From Claveliimonas ammoniilytica (GTDB lineage: Bacteria; Bacillota; Clostridia; Lachnospirales; Lachnospiraceae): a DNA stretch of 64,000 nt. The position numbers and the translations under genes are program-made. Each line of letters opens with the position of its first letter. Within the stretch, counting starts at the first letter, position 1. The DNA lies in the NCBI RefSeq assembly GCF_025567415.1, contig NZ_JAOQJV010000004.1, positions 135,910-199,909 of the forward strand. The letters run 5' to 3'. Below are positions 8,834 to 16,510 of this stretch, piece after piece. Under the pieces are notes generated by a model, which was not told the DNA's origin, did no database searches, and saw only the letters and a program-made list of their open reading frames with translations.

Positions 8834-9853
8834 CTAGAACTGTTTCAAGAATCTGATATCGTTTTCGTACAGTAATCTCATGTCGTCGATTTCGTATTTC
8901 AGAAGTGCGATTCTTTCCAGTCCTACACCAAATGCGAATCCTGTGTATTCTTCCGGATCAATTCCGCACATTTCGAGTACGTGTGGATGTACCATTCCGC
9001 ATCCCAGAATCTCGATCCATCCGGATCCTTTACAGAAACGGCATCCCTTACCGCCGCACTTGAAGCAGCTTACATCTACCTCAGCGCTTGGCTCTGTGAA
9101 TGGGAAATGATGTGGGCGGAACTTTGTCTTGGTATCTTCACCGAACAGTTCCTTTGCAAATACTTCCAGTGTTCCTTTCAGGTCTGCGAATGAAATGTTC
9201 TTATCGATAACCAGTCCTTCGATCTGATGGAAGGATGGTGAATGTGTTGCATCCACTTCATCTGAACGGAATACTCGTCCAGGTGCGATCATACGGATTG
9301 GCAGCTTGCCCTGTTCCATTACACGGGCCTGTACCGGTGATGTCTGTGTTCTCAGCACAATATCATCATTGATATAGAAAGTATCCTGCTCATCCTTTGC
9401 CGGATGATCTGCCGGAATATTCAGTTTCTCAAAGTTATACAGATCGTATTCTACTTCCGGTCCTTCTACTACTTCGTATCCCATACCGATGAAAATACGT
9501 TCTACTTCTTCCAGTGCGATCGTATTCGGATGACGGTGTCCTACCATGTTCTTCTTAGCCGGCAGTGTAACGTCGATAACTTCCTGTTTCATCTTTTCTT
9601 CGCGGATCGCACGCTCCATTTTCTGCTTGCTTTCTTCCAGAATCTCTTCGATGGCTGCACGTGTCTCATTAACCATCTGACCTACTTTCGGTCTTTCTTC
9701 CGGTGCTACATCTTTCATTCCTTTAAGAACAGCAGTCAGTTCTCCTTTTTTACCAAGGAATCTGACGCGGGCTTCGTTCAATTTCTCCGGTACATCAGCA
9801 GACTGAATTGCTTCAATGGCTTCTCTGCGGATGCTTTCCAATCTTTCTTTCAT
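8834..9853 (-). CDS. pheS: Phenylalanine--tRNA ligase alpha subunit
   Basis: 339 residues starting MKERLESIRREA, with the N-terminal coiled coil (about 1-85) and the class II synthetase core. Motif 2 is seen in RVFRSDEVDATHSPSFHQ, and motif 3 in GFAFGVGLERIALLKY. The ATG at 9853 has a purine-rich GAAGGAAGAGAAGG leader directly before it. An ORF extension to 9961 reads through the upstream intergenic repeat and is not family-like, so it was rejected. It is the first gene after the T-box leader, so expression should respond to uncharged tRNA-Phe. Confidence 0.97.
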   Translation of the reverse strand: MKERLESIRREAIEAIQSADVPEKLNEARVRFLGKKGELTAVLKGMKDVAPEERPKVGQMVNETRAAIEEILEESKQKMERAIREEKMKQEVIDVTLPAKKNMVGHRHPNTIALEEVERIFIGMGYEVVEGPEVEYDLYNFEKLNIPADHPAKDEQDTFYINDDIVLRTQTSPVQARVMEQGKLPIRMIAPGRVFRSDEVDATHSPSFHQIEGLVIDKNISFADLKGTLEVFAKELFGEDTKTKFRPHHFPFTEPSAEVDVSCFKCGGKGCRFCKGSGWIEILGCGMVHPHVLEMCGIDPEEYTGFAFGVGLERIALLKYEIDDMRLLYENDIRFLKQF

Positions 9854-9945
9854 CCTTCTCTTCCTTTCTCTTTCATAAATAATTAAATGACTATGTTTCC
9901 TCTTCCTTAAATATCTATATCGTTCAGAGTCACTGAACGAATAGA

Positions 9946-10079
9946 ACAAAGAATGTGCCAAGGCACATTCTCGCGCCTGCGGCGGTCGCTTGCGACATCT
10001 ACCTTATCCGCCGCAGTGCGCATCCTCGCGGAGCGGTTTTTACTTTACAGGAAAACAATTTCCTGTAAAGTAAAAAAAA
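9946..10079 (-). repeat. Mosaic palindromic repeat, long copy (partner at 58426-58504)
   Basis: This contains three dyads. The first is GAATGTGCC-AA-GGCACATTC at 9951-9970. The second is CTGCGGCGG with CCGCCGCAG at 9977-10015. The third is CTTTACAGGAAA with TTTCCTGTAAAG at 10043-10070. A second copy at 58426-58504 has the first and third dyads but lacks the middle 50-odd bases, which here are bounded by two TCGCG boxes. The element starts exactly at the U-tract of the T-box terminator and ends about 90 bases before pheS. Confidence 0.85.
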
Positions 10080-10346
10080 CCTCATCCCAAAAGGGACGAG
10101 GTTAACTCGCGGTACCACCCTGATTCCTATCTTACGACAGGCACTCATGTTCGTGTAACGTACGAATACGGCATGTCCTACTATCGAATCATCATATATC
10201 GAAATATTCAAACATGCAGCTAACGTGGGAAATTCGATCCCTGCCTGAACCCGGAGCTACTTTCAGCCTGTGGTATGCCCCTCTCTGATGGAAAACAGTT
10301 CTCTACTGACACGGTCATCACTTTTATCTTTGATTTAAACAATACA
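10072..10346 (-). promoter_or_regulatory. T-box riboswitch leader of pheS-pheT-queA
   Basis: The minus strand carries the hallmark T-box sequence GGGTGGTACCGCG at 10108-10120. The UGGU in it can pair with the free NCCA end of a tRNA with discriminator A, as tRNA-Phe has. A terminator with 9-base arms (CCTCGTCCC and GGGATGAGG, 10080-10101) and eight T follows. Upstream is the long stem I region, with a UUC in GAATTTCCC (about 10225-10235) as a candidate Phe specifier. Uncharged tRNA-Phe would stabilise the antiterminator and allow pheST-queA transcription. The specifier assignment is inference. Confidence 0.92.
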
Positions 10347-10351
10347 AAGCC

Positions 10352-10380
10352 ATTATACTCACTGACTTTTTTAATGTCAA
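10352..10380 (-). promoter_or_regulatory. Consensus sigma-A promoter for the T-box transcript
   Basis: TTGACA (10375-10380), a 17-base spacer and TATAAT (10352-10357) on the minus strand, a perfect match to the consensus. Transcription would start near 10345. The -35 box lies 9 bases from the stop codon of the upstream yihY-like gene. Confidence 0.9.
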
Positions 10381-10388
10381 GCCGATTC

Positions 10389-11294
10389 TTACGTTTCTGA
10401 ATCTGTTTCTGAAGCTGTTTCCGAAGCTCCTTCTGTAATATCTGCCTTCTCTTCAGCAGTTTCCTTTTTATCTGCTCCGGTAAAGAGTACATCTTTCATA
10501 TAGATATTAAGTTGTGCTCCAAACAACACACAGTACATACAGAAATACAGCCAGAGCATGATCAGCACGATTGTAGTCAGACTACCGTACATATCCGAAA
10601 ATCCTTTGAAAATATCCAGGTATACAGAAAATACCCAAGATATGACCAACCAGCCAATCGCTGTAAATATCGCTCCCGGAATCTGCTTGCGGAACAGATC
10701 TTTTCGGTTTGGTAAAAACTTATATATAAGAAGTAAAAAACCGATTACCACAACCGGCGTAATCGCCATCCTCAATTCCATCAATTTATTTGCCACATGC
10801 TTAATGGCAGGTATATGAGACGTGATAAATATATTCAGCGAATTACCGAATACCGACATAACCAGCAATAATATGATTGCAATCAGGAACAGCACTGTAT
10901 AAAATGTCGCTCTAAAACGCAGATAAATATAGTTACGTGTCTCTGGGCATCCATAAATTGTATTAAATCCGGTAGAAATTGATAATACACCCTTGCCGGC
11001 AGACCACAGTGCCACAATAACTGTAATCGGGATGATAGTACTTGACTGGTTATATACCTGATTCACAATTGACGTGATCAAGGAATCTACACTGGTAGGA
11101 AATACCTGCACTACTGCTGTCATTACATCTGCTTTCGTAACCGGCGTATATCTTACCATAGTAAGCAAAAGCAATATAATCGGAATCAGCGATAACATAA
11201 AGAAATATGCAGCCTGAGCTGCATATGCCCCAACATGATGTCTCCCCATATCCTTGGGAATTCTCATTACCCTCTCTATGGTCTCTCTTTTCAT
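10389..11294 (-). CDS. YihY/BrkB family integral membrane protein
   Basis: 301 residues with about six membrane segments and family signatures such as HHVGAYAAQAAYFFMLSLIP near residue 20 and SAGKGVLSISTGFNTIYG near 105. The family is often annotated as ribonuclease BN or virulence factor BrkB, but its molecular role is unsettled. The C-terminal 30 residues are a hydrophilic acidic tail with Ser-Glu-Thr repeats (SETASETDSET). It is a single gene, transcribed in the same direction as the pheS operon that begins just after it. Confidence 0.88.
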   Translation of the reverse strand: MKRETIERVMRIPKDMGRHHVGAYAAQAAYFFMLSLIPIILLLLTMVRYTPVTKADVMTAVVQVFPTSVDSLITSIVNQVYNQSSTIIPITVIVALWSAGKGVLSISTGFNTIYGCPETRNYIYLRFRATFYTVLFLIAIILLLVMSVFGNSLNIFITSHIPAIKHVANKLMELRMAITPVVVIGFLLLIYKFLPNRKDLFRKQIPGAIFTAIGWLVISWVFSVYLDIFKGFSDMYGSLTTIVLIMLWLYFCMYCVLFGAQLNIYMKDVLFTGADKKETAEEKADITEGASETASETDSET

Positions 11295-11377
11295 ACTAAC
11301 CTCCGTAAATCAGTATGTGCATCATACCATTTTCATTTAATTATTTCAAGTAAAAATATCAAATAGCCGTTTCTCCG

Positions 11378-12700
11378 CTATCGGATTTCTACATTTTGAT
11401 AAAATAATTTCAGTATCTCCATGTAATTTTTACCATTCTTAGCCATTTCATTGGCTCCATTCTGGCTCATACCGATACCATGCCCATAGCCGCCGCCTCT
11501 GATCACATAGCTATTCGCTTTCTTCTCTATAGAAATAAATGCACTTGGAAGTAATCTCTGACTATCTACGGTCTGTCCATCATTTCTTACAATCGAATAT
11601 CCGCTTCCTCCCAGGGCTGTCCGAATCTTATTCTCTGTCTCCACCGTAATACTCCCTCCGGTTCCAACCGCCGTCAATTCTGCTGCCACATCGCCGTCAC
11701 CTCGCCTGGTTACTTCCACACTCTCCAGTGTTCCCAGATCCTTACCGGCATAATTACTGAGAAGTGCTGCCATTCGCTCTGATGATATCTCCGCCGTCCA
11801 CTGATACCAGGGCAGATCTTTTTCATAATCTCCGACATCTCCACACACAGATATACTTTGAAGATATGCATTACTTTCATTGACCTCACCGCCCCAGGCT
11901 GTCATATCCGTTGTCTCTCCACATGAAGTCGAAAAATAATATGTAGAAGCCACGTTTCCCTGATACCAGACCACCTGCCCTGTTGTATCTTTTACCGCCT
12001 GCGTAGCTGTATCTGCCGGATAACTGTTATTGTACACCTGATACTCTACACTGTCATTGACATGTGCCTGATATTCCGGATATGCATAATCCTGCATCTG
12101 TCGCACTGCATAGCTTCTGGCACACACCGCCTGCGCCTTCAATGCTTCCATTTCATAAGACGCCGGCATCTCACTCGGCACAACTCTGCACAGATAGCTT
12201 TCCATCGGCAGTTCATTAATCACAGTCATACCTTCTTCACCGGACCACACTTCAATCTTTCCCTGATAAGATGGTATTCCCCGGCCACGTTCAATACTTT
12301 CCACCCGGATCTCTTCATCCGGATTCAGCGGTTCTGCCGAAAGATGTCCATTCTTTAGCCGCACATCATCTGCCAGAAGCGTCAGCACGCCTCCTGTCCA
12401 ATCTTCTTCCCGCCCATCATATTTTAGCCTCAGGCCACTGTCTGCTGCCAGACTGACCGAACTGTGTAGCACGCTTCCATAACCGCTTATCATCAATGCC
12501 ACGCGGATATTCTGATTCTCCACCATTCCGGTATTCTGATCCGTTTCTCCACTCTGTCCTTTCAATTTACTCTCCGTCTGCTCTCCGGATCTGCCATTTC
12601 CGATCCGTTCCGGATGTACCAGACGCATTCCCGCTAGTACCAGACTAAGCACCGCCATAAAACTGATGATGTATAAAATATATCGATTCTGTCTTCTCAT
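11378..12700 (-). CDS. SpoIID/LytB-domain protein (membrane-anchored)
   Basis: The SpoIID/LytB domain covers about residues 150-440 (VINELPMESYLCRVVPSEMP, KAQAVCARSYA, GYGHGIGMSQNGANEMAKNG). SpoIID of Bacillus is a peptidoglycan lytic transglycosylase needed for engulfment, and relatives act as amidase enhancers. A single N-terminal membrane anchor (YILYIISFMAVLSLVLAGM) follows the start MRRQNR. The start at 12700 is preferred: the open frame extends to 12805, but that part encodes the palindromic repeat and has no ribosome site. The ribosome site at 12700 is itself weak, and a TTG 24 bases upstream is an alternative. This may be spoIID proper or a paralogue; the context does not decide. Confidence 0.85.
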   Translation of the reverse strand: MRRQNRYILYIISFMAVLSLVLAGMRLVHPERIGNGRSGEQTESKLKGQSGETDQNTGMVENQNIRVALMISGYGSVLHSSVSLAADSGLRLKYDGREEDWTGGVLTLLADDVRLKNGHLSAEPLNPDEEIRVESIERGRGIPSYQGKIEVWSGEEGMTVINELPMESYLCRVVPSEMPASYEMEALKAQAVCARSYAVRQMQDYAYPEYQAHVNDSVEYQVYNNSYPADTATQAVKDTTGQVVWYQGNVASTYYFSTSCGETTDMTAWGGEVNESNAYLQSISVCGDVGDYEKDLPWYQWTAEISSERMAALLSNYAGKDLGTLESVEVTRRGDGDVAAELTAVGTGGSITVETENKIRTALGGSGYSIVRNDGQTVDSQRLLPSAFISIEKKANSYVIRGGGYGHGIGMSQNGANEMAKNGKNYMEILKLFYQNVEIR

Positions 12701-12787
12701 ATTTGTATTCTTATCTCTTTCCAAGACTACTTTCTCTAATGTATGAAACTTCGTAGTGGGTTTAGAACCCCACCCCATTTTTGAACC

Positions 12788-12867
12788 CCGCCCATGCATT
12801 CGCAAAACCGCACGATGCTTCGTGCTTTTCCGCTGCTACGCAGCTAATTTTGCTCATGCATGGGCGG
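12788..12867. repeat. Clover-shaped palindromic element
   Basis: The outer arms GCCCATGCAT (12790-12799) and ATGCATGGGC (12856-12865) continue inward as GCAAAA (12802-12807) and TTTTGC (12848-12853). They enclose two independent hairpins, GCACGA-TGCT-TCGTGC (12810-12825) and GCTGC-TAC-GCAGC (12832-12844). The whole folds as a three-way junction in either strand. It lies in the spoIID-side intergenic space, about 50 bases beyond the 6S RNA terminator. No coding sense is seen. Confidence 0.75.
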
Positions 12868-12918
12868 CGTCTCTATTCGAGCCGCCTCACGGACGAGAAA
12901 TAATACCCCTTTGGGCAT

Positions 12919-12947
12919 AAAAAGAACGGCTTTGCAGCCGTTCTTTT
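12919..12947 (-). terminator. Terminator of the 6S-like RNA
   Basis: AAGAACGGCT and AGCCGTTCTT arms surround a TTGC loop, with a T-run on either strand, so it can work in both directions. It lies just 3' of the 6S-like RNA. Confidence 0.85.
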
Positions 12948-12949
12948 AT

Positions 12950-13136
12950 CTTTTGTATATCCCGAAATGCCGGTTTCTGTCTCTTGACTCCTAGCTGCTG
13001 CTAGGTGGGTGTCCGCATCCGCTTTTCTGCCTTCCCCTGCGTATCTGGAGGCCTGACATATTACGGAGATATAAGAGTCCCGTTTAAAGTAATGTAGGTT
13101 CAAAACAACAGAAGTTGTCGCTCATCCCAGGTCACT
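12950..13136 (-). ncRNA. ssrS: Probable 6S RNA
   Basis: An untranslated transcription unit of about 180 bases with its own promoter and a strong terminator. The 5' segment CCTGGGATG can pair along its full length, using wobbles, with CATTTCGGG near the 3' end, giving the long closing stem typical of 6S RNA. The interior holds motifs that I associate with clostridial 6S RNAs, for example AACCTACATTACTTTAAAC and GCGGACACCCACCT. 6S RNA mimics an open promoter and sequesters the housekeeping RNA polymerase. A 76-codon ORF overlaps it but has no ribosome site and is not considered real. The identity rests on memory of the family, so some doubt remains. Confidence 0.72.
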
Positions 13137-13142
13137 GTAGTT

Positions 13143-13171
13143 ATTATAACCCAATCATATATTTTTTTCCA
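13143..13171 (-). promoter_or_regulatory. Promoter of the 6S-like RNA
   Basis: TATAAT (13143-13148) with TGGAAA (13166-13171) 17 bases upstream on the minus strand. The start would fall near 13136, at the base of the closing stem. It lies between thrC and the RNA. Confidence 0.7.
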
Positions 13172-13210
13172 CTATTTTAGTAAAAAATATATAAAATTAC
13201 AAATATTCTT

Positions 13211-14707
13211 CTATAACTCGAGAATCGCCTTTACAGTATCTTCCATCTTATCAACATCACATTCCAGTGTGTGAAGAATGTTCGCATTCAGAATCTCCTT
13301 GATCGCATTCGGCATCTCTGTGTTAGATACCTGACTCAATTCTTTCAATAAATCGAATTCATCTACAGATGCATACTTCTCATCGATTGCTGCCATAACG
13401 CTGCCTGCAAATTTGTATGGGCTGGCTGTGGAGGCAACTACACACTTTGTCTTGTCTCCTGAGTTCTCCTGATATTCCTGACACACATGTGCCGCTACTG
13501 CAGTATGTGTATCCATTACATACCCTGTCTTTTTATAAACATCATGAATAGTCTCTGCCGTCTGCGCTTCTGTTGCATACCCCGCTGCAAAGTCTTTCAA
13601 TCCTGCTTTCATTGCGTCAGTAATCTCATACACACCTTCACTCTTCAATGCCTGCATCAACTCTGCATTCTTCTTATCATCACATCCTGCGATCTGATAG
13701 ATCAGTCTCTCAAGATTGCTGGAAATCAGAATATCCATAGATGGTGATGTAGTCAGTTTGAACTCTCTGTCCTTGCGGTCATACACACCAGTCTGGAAGA
13801 AATCAAACAGCACTTTATTTTCATTGGATGCACAGATCAGCTTTGCGATCGGAACGCCCATATTCTTTGCATAGTATGCAGCAAGAATATTGCCAAAGTT
13901 ACCGGTAGGAACTACAACATTGATCTGTTCTCCCGGCTGTATTTCTTCATTATCCAAAAGCTTCGCATAGGCATATACATAGTACACCACCTGCGGCACC
14001 AGACGTCCGATGTTGATTGAATTGGCAGATGAAAACTGATAGCCATGCTTATCCAGCTCTTCTGCAAGCTTCTTATCTTCAAACATTGCTTTCACGCCGC
14101 TCTGCGCATTGTCAAAGTTGCCGTGAATTGCTACAACGTCTACGTTATCTCCGGTCTGAGTCACCATCTGCATCTCCTGTACCTTGCTGACTCCGTTCTT
14201 CGGATAGAACACAATGATCCGTGTACCTTCTACATTGGCAAAACCTGCCATAGCAGCCTTACCGGTATCTCCCGAAGTTGCTGTCAGGATCACGATCTCA
14301 TTCTTCACGTGATTCTTCTTAGCTGATGTAGTAAGAAGATGTGGAAGAATGGAAAGTGCCATATCTTTAAATGCGATCGTTGCTCCGTGAAACAGTTCAA
14401 TAAAATATGTGCCATCTACTTTTACTAATGGTGCGATCTCTTCCGTGTCAAATTTACTGTCATAAGCCTTCTGAATACAATTCTTCAGCTCTTCTTCAGT
14501 AAAATCGGTAAGGAATTCCTTCATTACAGCATAAGCTGTCTCCTGATATGTCATTCCCTTTAATTCTTCCATAGACACAGATAACTTTGGAAGATGATCC
14601 GGCACAAACAGACCGCCATCATCCGCAAGACCTTTTAAGATTGCCTGCGATGCTGTTACTGTTACCTCTGAATTTCTTGTGCTTCTGTATCGTACATCCA
14701 TCATCAT
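13211..14707 (-). CDS. thrC: Threonine synthase
   Basis: 498 residues, the long threonine synthase type. It converts O-phosphohomoserine to threonine with PLP. The N-terminal signature YRSTRNSEVTVTASQAILKG is followed by the PLP-lysine motif HGATIAFKDMALSIL near residue 115 and the phosphate-binding TATSGDTGKAAMAGF near 150. It starts 15 bases downstream of leuD and is transcribed with leuC-leuD. No terminator is obvious in the AT-rich 3' flank. Confidence 0.97.
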   Translation of the reverse strand: MMMDVRYRSTRNSEVTVTASQAILKGLADDGGLFVPDHLPKLSVSMEELKGMTYQETAYAVMKEFLTDFTEEELKNCIQKAYDSKFDTEEIAPLVKVDGTYFIELFHGATIAFKDMALSILPHLLTTSAKKNHVKNEIVILTATSGDTGKAAMAGFANVEGTRIIVFYPKNGVSKVQEMQMVTQTGDNVDVVAIHGNFDNAQSGVKAMFEDKKLAEELDKHGYQFSSANSINIGRLVPQVVYYVYAYAKLLDNEEIQPGEQINVVVPTGNFGNILAAYYAKNMGVPIAKLICASNENKVLFDFFQTGVYDRKDREFKLTTSPSMDILISSNLERLIYQIAGCDDKKNAELMQALKSEGVYEITDAMKAGLKDFAAGYATEAQTAETIHDVYKKTGYVMDTHTAVAAHVCQEYQENSGDKTKCVVASTASPYKFAGSVMAAIDEKYASVDEFDLLKELSQVSNTEMPNAIKEILNANILHTLECDVDKMEDTVKAILEL

Positions 14708-14722
14708 TTCTCCTGTTATATA

Positions 14723-15217
14723 CTATTTGTTCTTTTTGCTGTTGATGTAATTAACCAGGCCACCTGCAGAGATCAGTTCCTGCATAAATGGAGGAAATGC
14801 CTGTCCCTGGAACTCAGTACCCTTGGTACGATTATATATACGTCCACTGTCAAAATCAATCTCAACCTGATCTCCGGCGTCAATTCCTTCTGCCGCTTCC
14901 GGACATTCGATGATCGGAAGTCCGATATTGATCGCATTACGATAGAAGATTCGTGCAAATGTATCTGCGATAACACAGCTTACGCCTGCAGTCTTCAGAC
15001 ACAGCGGTGCATGCTCTCTGGAAGATCCGCAGCCAAAGTTCTTTCTCGCTACGATAATATCTCCCGGCTGTACCTTCCCGGCAAATTCCGGATCAATATC
15101 TACCATCGCATGGCTCGCCAGCTCCTGTGGATCAAAAGAGTTCAGATATCTGGCCGGTATAATAACGTCTGTATCTACGTTATCTCCATATTTAAACACA
15201 TGTCCTAATGCTTTCAT
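14723..15217 (-). CDS. leuD: 3-isopropylmalate dehydratase small subunit
   Basis: 164 residues, matching the short LeuD type. The swivelling-domain signatures are KYGDNVDTDVIIPARYLN and the active-site loop KNFGCGSSREHAPLCLK near residue 60. With LeuC it isomerises 2-isopropylmalate to 3-isopropylmalate in leucine synthesis. The start codon overlaps the leuC stop. The short-subunit type is also used by homoaconitases, but the leuC-leuD pairing favours leucine synthesis. Confidence 0.96.
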   Translation of the reverse strand: MKALGHVFKYGDNVDTDVIIPARYLNSFDPQELASHAMVDIDPEFAGKVQPGDIIVARKNFGCGSSREHAPLCLKTAGVSCVIADTFARIFYRNAINIGLPIIECPEAAEGIDAGDQVEIDFDSGRIYNRTKGTEFQGQAFPPFMQELISAGGLVNYINSKKNK

Positions 15218-16494
15218 TATCTGTCACCCCCTACTTTTTCCGGATTCGCAATGCATCCGGCGATCGCACTTGCTGCTGCCACTTCCGGAGATGCAAGATA
15301 GATCAGAGAATCTACATGTCCCATACGGCCAACGAAGTTACGGTTGGTGGTAGATACACATTTCTCACCTGCTGCCATAACACCCATATGACCTCCCATA
15401 CATGGTCCGCAGCTTGGTGTATTAACTGCACATCCTGCATCTACAAAGATGTCCAGAAGTCCTTCTGCGATACACTGCTTGTAGATCTTCTGTGTAGCAG
15501 GAACTACCATAACACGTACATCCGGATGTACGGTATGTCCTTTGAGGATAGCTGCCGCCTTTCTCAGGTCAGACATACGTCCATTTGTACAGGAACCGAT
15601 CACTACCTGGTCGATCTTAATAGGCTCCATAGCCTCTACTTCGTCGATTGTCTTAGCATTGCCCGGAAGATGTGGGAATGCAACGGTCGGACGGACTTCT
15701 GAAAGATCAATCTCGATCACATCCTCGTATACAGCATCCTCATCTGCTTCATATACATGGTATTCCTTCTTGCAGTGCTCTGCCAGATAAGCCTTTGTCT
15801 GCTCATCTACCGGGAAGATACCATTCTTGGCACCTGCTTCGATTGCCATGTTAGCAATCGTAAATCTGTCATCCATGGAAAGATGTGACACACCTTCTCC
15901 TGTAAATTCCATTGATTTATACAGAGCTCCATCTACGCCGATCTTACCAATGATATGGATAATGATATCCTTACCGCTTACAAACTCAGACGGTTCTCCC
16001 TTCAGTACAAACTTGATCGCACTCGGCACCTTGAACCAAAGTTCTCCGGTAGCCATACCGGTAGAAATGTCGGTCGTACCTACGCCTGTAGAGAACGCTC
16101 CCAATGCTCCGTATGTACAGGTATGCGAATCTGCACCAATGATGCATTCTCCTGCTGTAACCACTCCTGCCTCCGGAAGAATCGCATGCTCTACTCCTGA
16201 TTTGCCCTGTTCAAAATACCAGCTGAGACCTTGATCCTTCGCAAACTCACGAATTGCCTTGGAGTTCTCTGCTGACTTAATATCTTTATTCGGTGTAAAA
16301 TGATCTGGTACCAGAACAACCTTATCTTTATCAAACACTTTATCTGCCATCTGTCTGAAGATCGGCAGCGCCATTGGTCCGGTGATGTCATTCGCCATAA
16401 CGATATCAAGCTTCGCCATAATAAGCTGTCCTGCTTCCACATGATCCAGACCTGCATGTGCAGCCAGAATCTTCTGTGTCATCGTCATTCCCAT
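15217..16494 (-). CDS. leuC: 3-isopropylmalate dehydratase large subunit
   Basis: 425 residues with the aconitase fold and the three cluster cysteines in VVIGSCTNGRMSD and TPSCGPCMGGHMG. The GADSHTCTYGALGAFSTGVG segment is also diagnostic. It binds a [4Fe-4S] cluster and pairs with LeuD. The ribosome site AAGGAGG overlaps the stop of the upstream pilin-like gene, leaving only 16 bases between the genes. leuA and leuB are not in this window. Confidence 0.97.
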   Translation of the reverse strand: MGMTMTQKILAAHAGLDHVEAGQLIMAKLDIVMANDITGPMALPIFRQMADKVFDKDKVVLVPDHFTPNKDIKSAENSKAIREFAKDQGLSWYFEQGKSGVEHAILPEAGVVTAGECIIGADSHTCTYGALGAFSTGVGTTDISTGMATGELWFKVPSAIKFVLKGEPSEFVSGKDIIIHIIGKIGVDGALYKSMEFTGEGVSHLSMDDRFTIANMAIEAGAKNGIFPVDEQTKAYLAEHCKKEYHVYEADEDAVYEDVIEIDLSEVRPTVAFPHLPGNAKTIDEVEAMEPIKIDQVVIGSCTNGRMSDLRKAAAILKGHTVHPDVRVMVVPATQKIYKQCIAEGLLDIFVDAGCAVNTPSCGPCMGGHMGVMAAGEKCVSTTNRNFVGRMGHVDSLIYLASPEVAAASAIAGCIANPEKVGGDR

Positions 16495-16510
16495 GATGAA
16501 TGTGCCTCCT

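Noticed and set aside
10220..10492. 90-codon minus-strand ORF at the pheS leader
   Set aside because: It spans the end of the YihY gene in another frame, the promoter and the T-box stem I; the RNA explains the sequence.
12701..12805. N-terminal extension of the SpoIID-domain protein
   Set aside because: The extension encodes part of the palindromic element and has no ribosome site; the membrane anchor starts right after the ATG at 12700.
12873..13103. 76-codon minus-strand ORF
   Set aside because: It runs through the 6S-like RNA and its terminator, has no ribosome site and no protein-like composition.
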